NCBI GenBank assembly: GCA_964468205.1
Contig: CAYXVG010000014.1
Span: forward strand, 1-64,000
Length of the DNA stretch: 64,000 nt
Source of the DNA: CAWELS01 sp964468205
GTDB lineage: Bacteria; Acidobacteriota; Terriglobia; Bryobacterales; Bryobacteraceae
Direction of reading: 5' to 3'
Below are positions 24,573 through 34,278 of the stretch, piece after piece; the stretch's first letter is position 1; the number at the start of each line of letters is the position of its first letter. The position numbers and the translations under genes were made by a program. Under the pieces are notes generated by a model. The model was given only the letters and a program-made list of their open reading frames with translations. It ran no database searches and was not told the origin of the DNA.

Positions 24573-25649
24573 ATGAACAAGCATTTAATTGAGGAGTACG
24601 AACGAGATAAAAGAGTCTGGGACTCTTGCGCCCGCACGTATGAGCGGCGCATCGTCGGCGGGCACCCGGACGTGACGGCCTACGAGGCCTTCGAAGAGGA
24701 CTTCCTCGACCGGCTGTTGCGCTACTTGACGGGGGAACAGAAGCAGCTTGTCCGGCTGTTCGACGTCGGGTGCGGCTCGGCCCGTCTGCACCGGCGGTTC
24801 GGTTTACAGATGGTGGATGAGTCTTCCCTGACGAGTGATATCGCCGCGCGCGTCCGGGCGCAACGGGAGCGGCGGCCCGGGTGCGATTACGACCCGCTGG
24901 TGGCGGACCGGCTGCGCATCGTGGAGGGCCTCGATTTCTCGGCGGAAATGATCACCCTCGCTGCCGAGAAGCTTACGGCGGCGGGCCTCGGAGGGATGAT
25001 CGGCGGCCGCCTCAAGCTGGTCCGGGGATCCGCATTCGAACTCGGGACCATGGCTCCGGATCCGCTTCCCGTGCTCGTCTCGGTCTGCAACAGCATCGGC
25101 GTGATGCAAGGGCCCAAGGGCGCCGTGGAGCTGTTCAAGTCCATGCGCGGCGCCGTGGAGAAGGCCGGCGGGATCGCCGTGGTCAGCGCCTACCGCCGCG
25201 AGGCGGTCGCGAGCTACGCGCTGGGCAATTACGAAACCACGCTCGATGTCTGCGGCCAGCCGCGATGGCTGGAGCCGGATACGTACGCCGGCCCGGAATA
25301 CGTGCAGATTCCGTGGGGTTACAAGCGCGCCCGGGATGCCAGCCCGAAAGTCACCGTGGATGTGTTGACCGCTGGCGGGCGGCCGGTCATCAAGGGACAC
25401 GACCTGCACCGCATTCCCGGGGAGGTGGAGCGCACCATCAAGACCGGCCACATCCGCACGTGGACCGACTACGAATCGCGCTGGTATTCGTTTGAGCAAT
25501 TTGACGAGTGGATCGGGGAGCACTGGGGCGGCTGCAACACGTGGCACCTGGCCGGCCAGAGCCTCGATGCATTGCGCGCCGAGCCCGCGCAACTGGCTAT
25601 ATTGGACCCGCGCGGCCTGCTGGAGCCACTCCTCGGCCGCTGGAGCTAA
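24573..25649 (+). CDS. SAM-dependent methyltransferase, class I
   Basis: A 358-residue protein. Motif I is LFDVGCGSARLHRRF, and the acidic residue in VEGLDFSAEMI fits motif II. The region VLVSVCNSIGVMQG fits motif IV. An N-terminal helix segment (EEYERDKRVWDSCARTYE) precedes the fold. The last third is unusual and may bind substrate. ATG 24573 starts 13 bases after the racemase stop. Confidence 0.8.
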   Translation: MNKHLIEEYERDKRVWDSCARTYERRIVGGHPDVTAYEAFEEDFLDRLLRYLTGEQKQLVRLFDVGCGSARLHRRFGLQMVDESSLTSDIAARVRAQRERRPGCDYDPLVADRLRIVEGLDFSAEMITLAAEKLTAAGLGGMIGGRLKLVRGSAFELGTMAPDPLPVLVSVCNSIGVMQGPKGAVELFKSMRGAVEKAGGIAVVSAYRREAVASYALGNYETTLDVCGQPRWLEPDTYAGPEYVQIPWGYKRARDASPKVTVDVLTAGGRPVIKGHDLHRIPGEVERTIKTGHIRTWTDYESRWYSFEQFDEWIGEHWGGCNTWHLAGQSLDALRAEPAQLAILDPRGLLEPLLGRWS

Positions 25650-25660
25650 ACGCCGGCGTC

Positions 25661-27136
25661 ATGGCTGATCGCTGGATTCTGTGGTCGATTGTCGCCGCCT
25701 ACATGACCTTCATTTTCGTGAAGGGCGTGCTGAAGGCCAGGAAGATCGGCGATGCGGATGATTTTCTCGTCGCCGGGCGCAACGTGGGCTGGTTTCTTCT
25801 GTTCTGCACCATGGGCGCCACGGTGGTTGGCGGCGGAGCCTCCATTGGCGCGATCGGAAAGACATTCGACTGGGGCGTGCTCATGCTGCTCGTCTCGCTC
25901 GGATGGTATCTCCAACTCATCTTCTCCGGACTCTTCGTCGCGCCGCGGTTCCGGGACGCCAGGCTCTATACCGTGGCCGGCTACTTCGGCCACCGCTTCG
26001 GCGAGCGGCCGCGGTTTGTGATGCTGCTCCTCTCCCTGCTATTTTCGGTCTTCGTTGTCGCGGCGCAGATCGCCGCATTTGGGACGGTGCTCTCGGCGGT
26101 GATCGGGGATAGCGTGGAGACACAGCAACTGCTCACCTGGGCGATTCTCGCCGGCGGCACGATGGTGGTGATCTACAGCACGGCCGGGGGACTGCTCGCC
26201 GTGATCCATACGGACGTCTATCAATTCATCATCTTGATCCTCGGGTTCACGGTTACGCTCGCCGCCTGCGCGCCGGATCTGCTGCAATCGTGGAACTCCG
26301 TTACCGGCGCCGTACCCCTGGAATTCTTCAGCCCCGAGGGAGGCAAGGGCTGGGTCTTCCTGATTACGACTTTTCTGGCGTTTCTGCTGGGGGAGACCTT
26401 CGCGCCCGGCTACGCCACGCGTTACTGCGTGGGCAAGGATATCAAGGAGACGAAACGCGGCATCGCCGGGGTGGGCTTCTTTCTCGCGCTGGTTTTCCCC
26501 GCGATCCTCTTCTTTATCGCGCTTTACGCCCGGGTCCATTTTCCAGGGATTGAGCCGCAGCAAGCCTTGCCGCTGGTGGTCCGGCATCTGAACAATCCGC
26601 TCATCGCCGGACTCATGATCGGCGCATTGCTGATGGCTGTTATGTCGTCGGCCGACTCGGCGCTCAACTCCGCCACGGCCATCTTCGTAAAAGATCTCTT
26701 CGAGCACCAGCTTGGCTGGAGCGACACCGGTGACGGCCGGATTCTGCGCCTCGCGCGCGCCTGCACCCTCGTGCTCGGCGCCGCGTCCATCATCATCGCC
26801 GTCATGTGGCCGGATATCATCAGCCTGCTGCTGTTCACCTATCACGTTTGGGCGCCGGCGGTGATTCTGCCGATCTGCGTCGGAGTGTTCTCGAAACGGA
26901 GGTCGAAGACGCAGACGAGGAACATCTTCGTGACGATGATCGCCGCCACTGGACTCACCGCTCTCTACCGGATCCTGCCGTACTTGCAGACGCGTTTCGA
27001 TTGGGACATTCTGAGCGGAGGCCTCCACCAGGCGATGACAACGCTCGACCCGTCGGTCTTCGGCGTCGCCGCTTCGGTTGCCGTCTACGGTTTGCTTACC
27101 CTCAACCCGGCTAGATGGCCAAGCGGGCGGGAGTAG
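25661..27136 (+). CDS. Sodium:solute symporter family transporter (SSS)
   Basis: A 491-residue protein with about 13 hydrophobic spans. DDFLVAGRNVGWFLLFCT and GGGASIGAIGKTFDWG match the SSS/proline-permease start, and ADSALNSATAIFVKDLFE is the conserved helix-8 region. It takes up an organic solute with sodium. ATG 25661 follows the methyltransferase stop by 11 bases. The substrate may be that of the racemase and acetyltransferase upstream, by context only. Confidence 0.88.
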   Translation: MADRWILWSIVAAYMTFIFVKGVLKARKIGDADDFLVAGRNVGWFLLFCTMGATVVGGGASIGAIGKTFDWGVLMLLVSLGWYLQLIFSGLFVAPRFRDARLYTVAGYFGHRFGERPRFVMLLLSLLFSVFVVAAQIAAFGTVLSAVIGDSVETQQLLTWAILAGGTMVVIYSTAGGLLAVIHTDVYQFIILILGFTVTLAACAPDLLQSWNSVTGAVPLEFFSPEGGKGWVFLITTFLAFLLGETFAPGYATRYCVGKDIKETKRGIAGVGFFLALVFPAILFFIALYARVHFPGIEPQQALPLVVRHLNNPLIAGLMIGALLMAVMSSADSALNSATAIFVKDLFEHQLGWSDTGDGRILRLARACTLVLGAASIIIAVMWPDIISLLLFTYHVWAPAVILPICVGVFSKRRSKTQTRNIFVTMIAATGLTALYRILPYLQTRFDWDILSGGLHQAMTTLDPSVFGVAASVAVYGLLTLNPARWPSGRE

Positions 27137-27137
27137 C

Positions 27138-28631
27138 TTACAGTTCCCACCCTGGCCGGTATTCGCGCCGCAGGAGCTTGTTCGCATCGGCGACGTTGGT
27201 GATCTTCATGTTCTTGCTGTCGAACAGCACCTTTTCGCCCGCCCGGAGGGCAATGGTGCCGAGGTTCACGGCGTCGGAGATGGAACCGGTTGTCAGGAAG
27301 CTGCCGGGCGATTCCTTGTCTTCAAGGAACGCGTCCCGCCAGACATCGGTTTGGTTGATCCGGCGCCGTTCCTCCTCTTCCGGCCAGAGCGGCTGGCTCG
27401 GCCCTTTGCCTGTGAACAGCCGCGGCTCGCGCCCGTGGAAGCTGGCCATGATGCAGCCCGCATCGCCCACGTAGAGGATCCCCTCGCGGCCCATCACCAC
27501 GTCCTCGGCCTCCACCATATCCGGCAGCCGCGGCTTCATCCCTCCGTCGTACCAGAACAGATCCAACTCGGGCATATCGCCCTTGGCCGCGAATCGGAAT
27601 CGCTGCTGGGAGCCGATCGGGTAGGAGAAGTCGTTCTTCGGCGTCATGCTGACGTTTTCGACGATCGCGCACGTGTGAGTCTTCCAAGCCTGCGCGCTTA
27701 CTGGCGGATCCAGGTCGAGCGTCGTGAAGACGGGCAGCAAGCTGTAGATACCCATGTCGGCCATCGAGCCGCCGCCGAACTCGTACCAGCCCCGGTAGAC
27801 GCTGTGCGTATAGTGCGGATGATAGGGACGGTACAGCGACGGCCCCAGCCAGAGGTCCCAATCAAAGCCTTCGGGCACGGGTGGATGCGCCGAGGGAATC
27901 TCGTTGTACTGCGGCCACACCGGCCGGTTTGTCCAGTTGTGAATCTCGCGCAGCCTGCCGATCACGCCCTTCTTGATCTCCACCGCGACCCTTCCGTTCG
28001 CCTCGCCGCTGCCGTAAGCCAGCAGGTGCGTTCGCTTTCCGGTCTTGCGCGCCGTATCGAGAACCAGCCGCGCCTCGTGCAGGCGGTTGGCAATCGGTTT
28101 GTGCATCACCGCGTGCTTGCCCGCCTGCATCGCGGCGATGGCGAGGCTGGCGTGCAGGTGGTCCGGCGTCATGATCTTCACCGCGTCGAGGTCGCGCTCC
28201 TTGTCGAGCATGTCGCGGAAGTCGGCATACAGCGACACTGCGTTGAACTTCTCGGCGCCGCGATGGTTCGCGTACCAGGTGTTGATGACTTCCTTACCCA
28301 CTTCGCGGCCACCCGGGCAGCCGCCTTCGGTGGCGCGCCAAGAGGGATTGCCAAGGAGTTCCTGGATGCGCTTCCGGACGCCACCCTTGCCCCATTCCAC
28401 GTAATCGCTCGAATCCTTGTTCGGATCACAGACGGCGACGATCTGAATGCGGGGATTGTCGAGCAAACTCTCGAGTTCCCGGAAGCTCTGCGTCCCCATG
28501 CCGATGTGGCCGAGCGTGAGCTTGTCGCTCGGGGGAACGAACGCCGCGCCGCCGAGCACATGCCGCGGAACGATGGTGAAGGCTCCGGCTCCGGACGCCA
28601 TGAATCCTCGACGGTTGATCTTCGATTTCAT
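27138..28631 (-). CDS. Exported Gfo/Idh/MocA-family oxidoreductase (large form)
   Basis: A 497-residue protein with leader MKSKINRRGFMASGAGAF. The Rossmann motif LGHIGMGTQS is followed by AVCDPNKDSSDYVEWG, the cofactor-binding loop, and HAVMHKPIANRLHEA, where Lys-Pro is conserved. The central WYEFGGGSMADMGIYSL holds the catalytic region. ATG 28631 is preferred because the GAGGAGA at 28638-28644 is spaced 6 bases from it; ATG 28637 would leave no spacing. It lies 43 bases after the enolase-family gene and is likely cotranscribed with it. Confidence 0.85.
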   Translation of the reverse strand: MKSKINRRGFMASGAGAFTIVPRHVLGGAAFVPPSDKLTLGHIGMGTQSFRELESLLDNPRIQIVAVCDPNKDSSDYVEWGKGGVRKRIQELLGNPSWRATEGGCPGGREVGKEVINTWYANHRGAEKFNAVSLYADFRDMLDKERDLDAVKIMTPDHLHASLAIAAMQAGKHAVMHKPIANRLHEARLVLDTARKTGKRTHLLAYGSGEANGRVAVEIKKGVIGRLREIHNWTNRPVWPQYNEIPSAHPPVPEGFDWDLWLGPSLYRPYHPHYTHSVYRGWYEFGGGSMADMGIYSLLPVFTTLDLDPPVSAQAWKTHTCAIVENVSMTPKNDFSYPIGSQQRFRFAAKGDMPELDLFWYDGGMKPRLPDMVEAEDVVMGREGILYVGDAGCIMASFHGREPRLFTGKGPSQPLWPEEEERRRINQTDVWRDAFLEDKESPGSFLTTGSISDAVNLGTIALRAGEKVLFDSKNMKITNVADANKLLRREYRPGWEL

Positions 28632-28674
28632 TGTCATTCTCCTCAATTCATGTCTTCAGCCAAGCGGCGTCCGG

Positions 28675-29898
28675 CTATCCCCACCACGGTTCCCCGTCCG
28701 CCCGGTTCGCCTTCAAATAGTCCTGATCCAGATCCACTCCGAGGCCAGGTTCGGTGGAAACCTTCATCCGGCCGTTGCGAATCACAATCGGATTCTTCGC
28801 GGTCCATCTTATCTGATCGGCGTTCCCGCGGCACTCCATCATGGGGCAGTTGTGGACGGCCGCCGACCACTGCTGCGACGCCATGTTTAGCATCAGTCCG
28901 CTTACGTTGTGCAGGCAGACCGGAATCCGGTAGTAGCCGGCTAAGTCCGCAATTACCTTCGTTCCGGTGATGCCGCCGGAGTTGATGAGGTCCGGCTGCA
29001 GCGCGTCTACAGCCTGGTTTTGCAGGAAAGGCAGGGCGGAGTCGACGAGCTCGAGGTTCTCTCCCGTCATCAGCGGGAGCCGCGTCTGCCGGCGCAGAGC
29101 CAGCCAGGAATCCGAGTAGATCGGCGACAGCGGATCCTCGAAATAGAGCGGCTTGATGTGCTCCACCGCCTGGGCGACCCTAATCGCGCTCGGCACGTCC
29201 AGTTCAGCGTGGCAATGCACGATGATATCGATCTCGTCGCCCAGGGCCTCCCGCGCCAGCGTGTAAGCCTGGTGAACCTTGCGCGCATCGCCCGGAGTGA
29301 TGCTGGGAATCACCTCCTGCATATTCGCGCCGAGCGGATGATGAATATCGACTTTGAACGCCCGGAATCCCCGCGGATCGGCCTTGATTCTCGCCGCCGT
29401 TTCCATCCACTTCTCCCGGCTCAGGTAGTTGCCGGTGTGCGAATAGAGGAGCAGTTCATCGCGGAAGTTCCCGCCGAGCAGCTTTGAGACCGGTTGCCCG
29501 AGGATCTTCCCCGCCAGGTCCCACAATGCGATATCGATGCCGCTCAACACCCGCATCACGCGCGCCCGCTGCGGGTACGCGTAGAACATGTTGTGGAAGT
29601 GGACCTGAATCGCCAGCGGGTCCTTGCCGATGAGTCCGAGGTGCGGCAACCGCGGTCCTTCGAGCGCCTCGATCGCCGCCCGGGCGAATGGGCCGCTGGC
29701 GTGGCACTCGCCATAACCGCTGAGGCCGGCATCGGTATCCACGCGAACCAGCGTGCCGCGCTCTTGGAGCTGTAGAGCGGTGATCCGGGTGATCTTCACC
29801 GCGTCGCGGGCCGCCGCCGCCAGCTTCTCGTAATGTAGAAAAGAAGCCCCGGCGGGCGCCGCCAGGGCTGTTTGCAGGAAACCGCGTCGAGTCAGCAT
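28675..29898 (-). CDS. Exported enolase-superfamily protein (MR/MLE type), second copy
   Basis: A 407-residue protein with leader MLTRRGFLQTALAAPAGA. The capping domain has GLSGYGECHASGPF. The barrel shows FKVDIHHP (Lys-x-Asp type acid/base), HCHAELD, YFEDPLSPI and TGENLEL for metal binding, and LHNVSG near the C-terminus. This fits galactonate/mandelate-type acid-sugar dehydratases. It is paired with the oxidoreductase downstream, which may act on the same sugar acid. TATACT on the minus strand near 29939-29944 is a candidate -10. Confidence 0.87.
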   Translation of the reverse strand: MLTRRGFLQTALAAPAGASFLHYEKLAAAARDAVKITRITALQLQERGTLVRVDTDAGLSGYGECHASGPFARAAIEALEGPRLPHLGLIGKDPLAIQVHFHNMFYAYPQRARVMRVLSGIDIALWDLAGKILGQPVSKLLGGNFRDELLLYSHTGNYLSREKWMETAARIKADPRGFRAFKVDIHHPLGANMQEVIPSITPGDARKVHQAYTLAREALGDEIDIIVHCHAELDVPSAIRVAQAVEHIKPLYFEDPLSPIYSDSWLALRRQTRLPLMTGENLELVDSALPFLQNQAVDALQPDLINSGGITGTKVIADLAGYYRIPVCLHNVSGLMLNMASQQWSAAVHNCPMMECRGNADQIRWTAKNPIVIRNGRMKVSTEPGLGVDLDQDYLKANRADGEPWWG

Positions 29899-30010
29899 AC
29901 GAAACTCCAGAACGTGGCGGAGGGATCCGCCGCAGTCAGTATATTGCAAATCGGTCCCCCGGGGCTTTTCTTACCGCGGCGCTAGCCGCAGCGGCGGCCG
30001 CTCCGGAGTC

Positions 30011-30910
30011 TTATCCAATCGCCTCCCTCTGCACCGCTTCCACAATCGCCAGCACGAGCGGATGTTTCAGCTTTCGCTCGAGCGAGATCGCATAGTAACG
30101 CTCCCGCACCTCCTCCACCCGCCCGACAGCGCTCACTCCATAGTGTTTCTCCGTCTCGTGCTCAATCATACTGGGCGCCGCGAATAGTCCTCCGCCCGCC
30201 TCGGCGAACACCTTCAATAAGGCGCTGTCCTCGAACTCGCCGGTCACCCTCGGATGAATTCCCAAGCTCAGAAACCATTGGTCGAGCGACCGCCGCAGCG
30301 ACGTGTTCTCCGTGGGCAGCAGAAACGGCGCGCCGTGGAGGCTTGCGGGAAAATTTCGGCTGTACTTCTGCAACTGCTTCCGCGGGGCGAAGATCGATAT
30401 GCCGCATTCGCCGAGCAGATGATTAAACGCCTTCAGTTTCACTTCCGGACCCATCGGGGAGTCGGAGAGCACCAAGTCCAACTCATAGGTGGACAGCATC
30501 GCCAGCAATCCCGGCGGCTTTCCTTCAAAGCAGACAATGCGGACTGGCGATGCGCCTCGGAGGGCGGGCCGCAGCAGCCGGTGCGCGACTCGCTTCGACA
30601 AAGCGTCCGCAACCCCGACGCGCAGCCGCAAGCCGGTGTGCGCCGGGCGGTCCCGGAGCGTGTCCATCAGTTCCTGGCCCGTGGAAAAGATTTGGCTGGC
30701 GTAGCTCAGTACGAGGCGGCCGGTTTCAGTCAACACCAGATTCCGGCCTTTTTGCTCAAAGAGCTTATGTCCGAGCGACTGCTCGAGCCGCCTGACCTGG
30801 GTGGAAATCGTCGGCGGCGACAGCCGCAATCGCTCCGCCGCCGCCACGATTGCGCCCTCCCTGGCGACAACCCAGAAGTAATACAGATGGTGGTAGTTAA
30901 GCCATTCCAT
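30011..30910 (-). CDS. nhaR: LysR-family regulator, NhaR-type
   Basis: A 299-residue protein. The N-terminus MEWLNYHHLYYFWVVAREG followed by AAAERLRLSPPTISTQVRRLE is the NhaR subgroup of LysR regulators. An effector-binding domain follows (RLRVGVADALSKRVAHRLL). In enterics NhaR activates the sodium/proton antiporter nhaA in response to sodium. No nhaA is next to it here. The gene reads away from the two small ORFs at 31137 and 31335. Confidence 0.85.
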   Translation of the reverse strand: MEWLNYHHLYYFWVVAREGAIVAAAERLRLSPPTISTQVRRLEQSLGHKLFEQKGRNLVLTETGRLVLSYASQIFSTGQELMDTLRDRPAHTGLRLRVGVADALSKRVAHRLLRPALRGASPVRIVCFEGKPPGLLAMLSTYELDLVLSDSPMGPEVKLKAFNHLLGECGISIFAPRKQLQKYSRNFPASLHGAPFLLPTENTSLRRSLDQWFLSLGIHPRVTGEFEDSALLKVFAEAGGGLFAAPSMIEHETEKHYGVSAVGRVEEVRERYYAISLERKLKHPLVLAIVEAVQREAIG

Positions 30911-31136
30911 GACAGTCTTATCATTTCACAAAATCTAATAAACGACGTGTCCTTTTCTATTTGTAAAAGTGACACCCCACCCGTAATATGGAATCAGAGA
31001 TTCGGGTTACTGAATCCAGGCTCAAGGTGTTGGCGGCGTCTGAGGCGTCGCTGGGAGTGAGGTTCATCTCGCGGTGTGATGGCGGATGCACCTCTTCGGA
31101 TTCTTGCTAATTGTGGTCGGCGAAAGGAGTTCGGTC

Positions 31137-31280
31137 ATGTTTGACAGCCTTGACGAGAAGATGAAGTTGGATGAAGAGGCAACGACCACCCGCAAAGAGC
31201 GGTACGTGAAGTACTCCGCGATTGCGGTGTTGTCGATTTTGGTCTTTGCCGCCCTGTACCTCGGACTAATGATGGTTTAA
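31137..31280 (+). CDS. 47-residue single-span membrane protein
   Basis: MFDSLDEKMKLDEEATTTRK is a charged cytosolic N-terminus followed by one 20-residue hydrophobic span ending in LMMV. ATG 31137 is preceded by AAAGGAG at 31123-31129, which supports translation. Function unknown. A zinc-ribbon ORF follows 54 bases later. Confidence 0.6.
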   Translation: MFDSLDEKMKLDEEATTTRKERYVKYSAIAVLSILVFAALYLGLMMV

Positions 31281-31334
31281 GGCTGACCAAATCGCCGGCC
31301 ATAGACCGCCATTCGGACGAAAGAAGGAACAGCC

Positions 31335-31493
31335 ATGAAGAACAAGCCAATTGAACAGGTTCCGTGCGCTAACTGCCACCTGCAGACGCCGGCTTGGCGA
31401 GCGCGCTGTATCCACTGCAATAGTCCCATGGCCAACGCGCCGCTACGTCCGCCGCTCAACCAGCAACCCCGCGCCGCTACGACGCCGCGCTAG
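31335..31493 (+). CDS. 52-residue zinc-ribbon-like protein
   Basis: Begins MKNKPIEQVPCANCH; two CxxC pairs (CANC and CIHC) are spaced about 14 residues apart as in small zinc ribbons. The tail is Pro/Arg-rich. An AAGAAGGAAC stretch upstream may act as ribosome-binding site. It is probably cotranscribed with the 47-residue membrane protein. Function unknown. Confidence 0.5.
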   Translation: MKNKPIEQVPCANCHLQTPAWRARCIHCNSPMANAPLRPPLNQQPRAATTPR

Positions 31494-31690
31494 CCGGCGC
31501 GGCGTTCCCAATCCTGTTCTTCTGCAAAAAGATTCCGCGTTCAGGCGCCACTACCAGGCGCGGCGCCGCAGTACGATTTAGCTTTGCGCTTTCTCCACAA
31601 CCGGGCGATTTCCGCAAAGCTTTTGCAGAGGGATGCGGACTCAGATTAGGCGGGCAGTTCCGGGTAACCGCATGCCGGCTCGGAATGCAC

Positions 31691-32539
31691 TCAGTTTGAC
31701 CGCCAGCGGAGCCATGCCTCGAGGAAGTTATCGCCGCTGAAGCGCGCGGTTCGCGCGTCGATGCGTTCGATGCCGGGGCCGGTGAACGCATCCGGCATCG
31801 GCGTCGAACGCGTCGTGCGTTCCACCTCGATGGTGACCGGGCCGTCGATCCGGTAAGGCTTTACCCGGCCGATGGCCGCCATCGCCGCTTTCGCCTTCTT
31901 CTCGATCAGAGCTTGCGCTTCGGCGGCTGAGAGCGAGATGCAAGCATAGTAGCCGAGGCTTTCTTTCACCACGGCGAATTCAGCGTCCGGCACAATGGCC
32001 CGCAGGTCCTCGGCCGCGGCCTGGTCACCGGTGAGCAGGATAACGGGAACGCCGTACCAGCCGGCGAGCGCGGCGCGCGTTTCGATCTCGCCCACCTCTT
32101 TGCCATTCATGAGGATGCGCTGGATACCGAGCGAGCTGTAACTATGTGCCATCACCGCGCCTTTGCGGTTCGCGCGCGCGTGCTGGCCGACGAACGCCAC
32201 GGCCGAGTACTTCCGCTCCATCAGCATCGTCGCACCGAGCGATCCGTGTACCAGTTTTGCCCGCGGATGGATCGTCAACGCGGAGAGCGAACGGCTCCCG
32301 CCGTGGCCGTCCCAAACGACAACCTCGTCGGCTCCACCCGCCAGGAAGCCGCTGACCGCGGCGTTGGTCTCTCCGGTCAGCAGTTTCTGCATTTCGGTGT
32401 TCGCCGGGCCGGTCTGCTCCTGCCGGCAGACGCCGGCCACACCTTCGGCGTCGGTAATTACGAAGACCGAGGTCTGCGGCAAGGCGCCCGCCGCCGACAG
32501 ACCGAGAATCAAGATTCCGGCGATTCGTGCTGTCCACAT
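31691..32539 (-). CDS. M55-family (DppA-type) D-aminopeptidase, exported
   Basis: A 282-residue protein with a signal peptide (MWTARIAGILILGLSAAGA). VFVITDAEGVAGV, VVVWDGHGG and VGQHARA supply the zinc-binding Asp, Glu and His residues of the M55 family, and AHSYSSLGIQRI is conserved. Relatives such as DppA cleave peptides with N-terminal D-amino acids. ATG 32539 is chosen at the signal peptide. Confidence 0.87.
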   Translation of the reverse strand: MWTARIAGILILGLSAAGALPQTSVFVITDAEGVAGVCRQEQTGPANTEMQKLLTGETNAAVSGFLAGGADEVVVWDGHGGSRSLSALTIHPRAKLVHGSLGATMLMERKYSAVAFVGQHARANRKGAVMAHSYSSLGIQRILMNGKEVGEIETRAALAGWYGVPVILLTGDQAAAEDLRAIVPDAEFAVVKESLGYYACISLSAAEAQALIEKKAKAAMAAIGRVKPYRIDGPVTIEVERTTRSTPMPDAFTGPGIERIDARTARFSGDNFLEAWLRWRSN

Positions 32540-32847
32540 GGCCCTTACACTCTCAAATGCGGTGGGCGGTCCGCAACAGGATTGGGCGGCCGCGGCCAGC
32601 CGGGCAAATCCAGCGGCGGCGCGCGAAGACTGCGAGTTTGCCGTGAGAGCGGCCCGGGCAGGTTCCGCCACAAAGTTTGCGCTGCCGTCCGTTATGTCAG
32701 AAGATGCTGGTGAAAGGCCGGAACGAAATTGCAGCCTGCCGGGCGATGGGGATTCGTTCGGACATGGCGTATACATAAAGAACCAACACCGGCAAACGCG
32801 AACATCAACCATCAGTCAAGAAGGACAGACACCAAGGAGCTGGAATA
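32540..32847. other. Intergenic region between divergent genes
   Basis: No gene seen. TATACA near 32769 is a possible -10 for the downstream oxidoreductase, whose AAGGAG is at 32834-32839. Nothing else is recognised. Confidence 0.35.
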
Positions 32848-34185
32848 GTGAAACGGAGAAACTTTCTGACCAGAGCGGCGGCGGCGGGCCTGGCCACCTC
32901 TCTTTCCCGGGAGAACGTGGCGGGCGACGATTTGAAGCCCGTCCGTATCGGCATTGTCGGCGTTGGGGGGCGCGGAAGCCGATTGATGAGGACGCTACTC
33001 GATCTTTCCGCCGTCGAGATCACCGCGATCGCGGACATTGACGATAACGCGCTCGCCCGCGCCGGTGAGACCTGCGTTGAGCAGGGACGCGAGAAACCGG
33101 CGGTCTACCCGCGCGGTCCCGAGGACTTTCGCCGCCTCGTGGAACGGGACGACCTTGACGCCGTCATCACGGCCACGCCATGGGAGTGGCACGCCCCGGT
33201 CATGCTGGCCGCCATGGACGCCGGCAAGTACGCGGCCACCGAGGTGCCGGCCGCCGTCACCATCGAGGAATGCTGGGCGCTGGTCGAAAAAAACGAGAAA
33301 ACGGGCAACCGCGGTACGATGCTCGAAAACTGGGTCTACCGGCGGGAGCCTCTGGCAGTGCTGAATATGGCCCGGGCGGGGCTGCTGGGCGAGGTGGTGT
33401 ATTGCGAGTCCGGTTACGGTCACGATGTGCGCGCCGGGAAGTTCAACACGCGCAAAGGCGCTGCACCGGGACTTCGCTGGCGGGGCGAGCACACTGTCCA
33501 GCGCAATGGGAACCTATATCCGACTCACCAGTTCGCGCCAGTGGCAATGCTGATGGACATCAACCACGGCGTCCGAATCGAGCACCTGGTGGCGGCCGCA
33601 TCGCCCTCGCGGGGCATGAATCGTTACGCCGCCGACCTCTGGGGCTCCAGTCATCCGCTGGCGAAAAAGGAATACGCCAACGGCGACCGGACCACCGTGC
33701 TGCTAAAACTCAGCGACGGCCGGACCGCGGTGAATTTCCACGACACGCAGAGCTGGCATCCGCGTGACGACGGGCATAAATATCAAGGGACGAAAGGCAT
33801 GGTCCGATGGCCATTCCCCGGCAAGGGCAGCATCTGGCTGCTGGACCGGCACTGGAACGGCAAGTCTTTGCACGCCGGCAACGCGTGGCATCCGTTGGAC
33901 CCGTTTCTCGACGAGTTCGATCATCCGCTCTGGAAGCAGTACGGCGAACGCGCTCTGCAGTTCGGTCACAACGGGGCGGACTGGCTGGAGTTGCACGAAT
34001 TTGTCGAAAGTGTCCGGCACGGGGCTGCGCCGCCGGTCGCGCTGGTTGACGCCGTCACCTGGAGCGCGATTGGCCCGCTCAGCGAGAAATCAGTGGCTGG
34101 CGACAGTGAGAAGATCTCCATGCCCGATTTCACTCGCGGCCGGTGGAAGACCAGTCAGAAATTCGAACTGCGATGGCAGTGGTAG
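32848..34185 (+). CDS. Exported Gfo/Idh/MocA protein of GH109-type
   Basis: A 445-residue protein with leader MKRRNFLTRAAAAGLATS. IGIVGVGGRGSRLM starts the Rossmann fold. The segment NLYPTHQFAPVAMLMDINHG matches the GH109 alpha-N-acetylgalactosaminidase group (YPTH motif), enzymes that use bound NAD for glycoside cleavage. The variant YPTHQFAP differs from the usual YPTH-x-x-GP. It could also be an unspecified oxidoreductase. GTG start with AAGGAG at 32834-32839. Confidence 0.8.
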   Translation: MKRRNFLTRAAAAGLATSLSRENVAGDDLKPVRIGIVGVGGRGSRLMRTLLDLSAVEITAIADIDDNALARAGETCVEQGREKPAVYPRGPEDFRRLVERDDLDAVITATPWEWHAPVMLAAMDAGKYAATEVPAAVTIEECWALVEKNEKTGNRGTMLENWVYRREPLAVLNMARAGLLGEVVYCESGYGHDVRAGKFNTRKGAAPGLRWRGEHTVQRNGNLYPTHQFAPVAMLMDINHGVRIEHLVAAASPSRGMNRYAADLWGSSHPLAKKEYANGDRTTVLLKLSDGRTAVNFHDTQSWHPRDDGHKYQGTKGMVRWPFPGKGSIWLLDRHWNGKSLHAGNAWHPLDPFLDEFDHPLWKQYGERALQFGHNGADWLELHEFVESVRHGAAPPVALVDAVTWSAIGPLSEKSVAGDSEKISMPDFTRGRWKTSQKFELRWQW

Positions 34186-34278
34186 GTTGGGAGGTCGGAG
34201 CCTGTCGATTCGCTGCAGCAGGACCTTTCGAACCTGGGCGGTCTCGCCTGGACCCGGCCGGGACTACGGCATTCGAAG

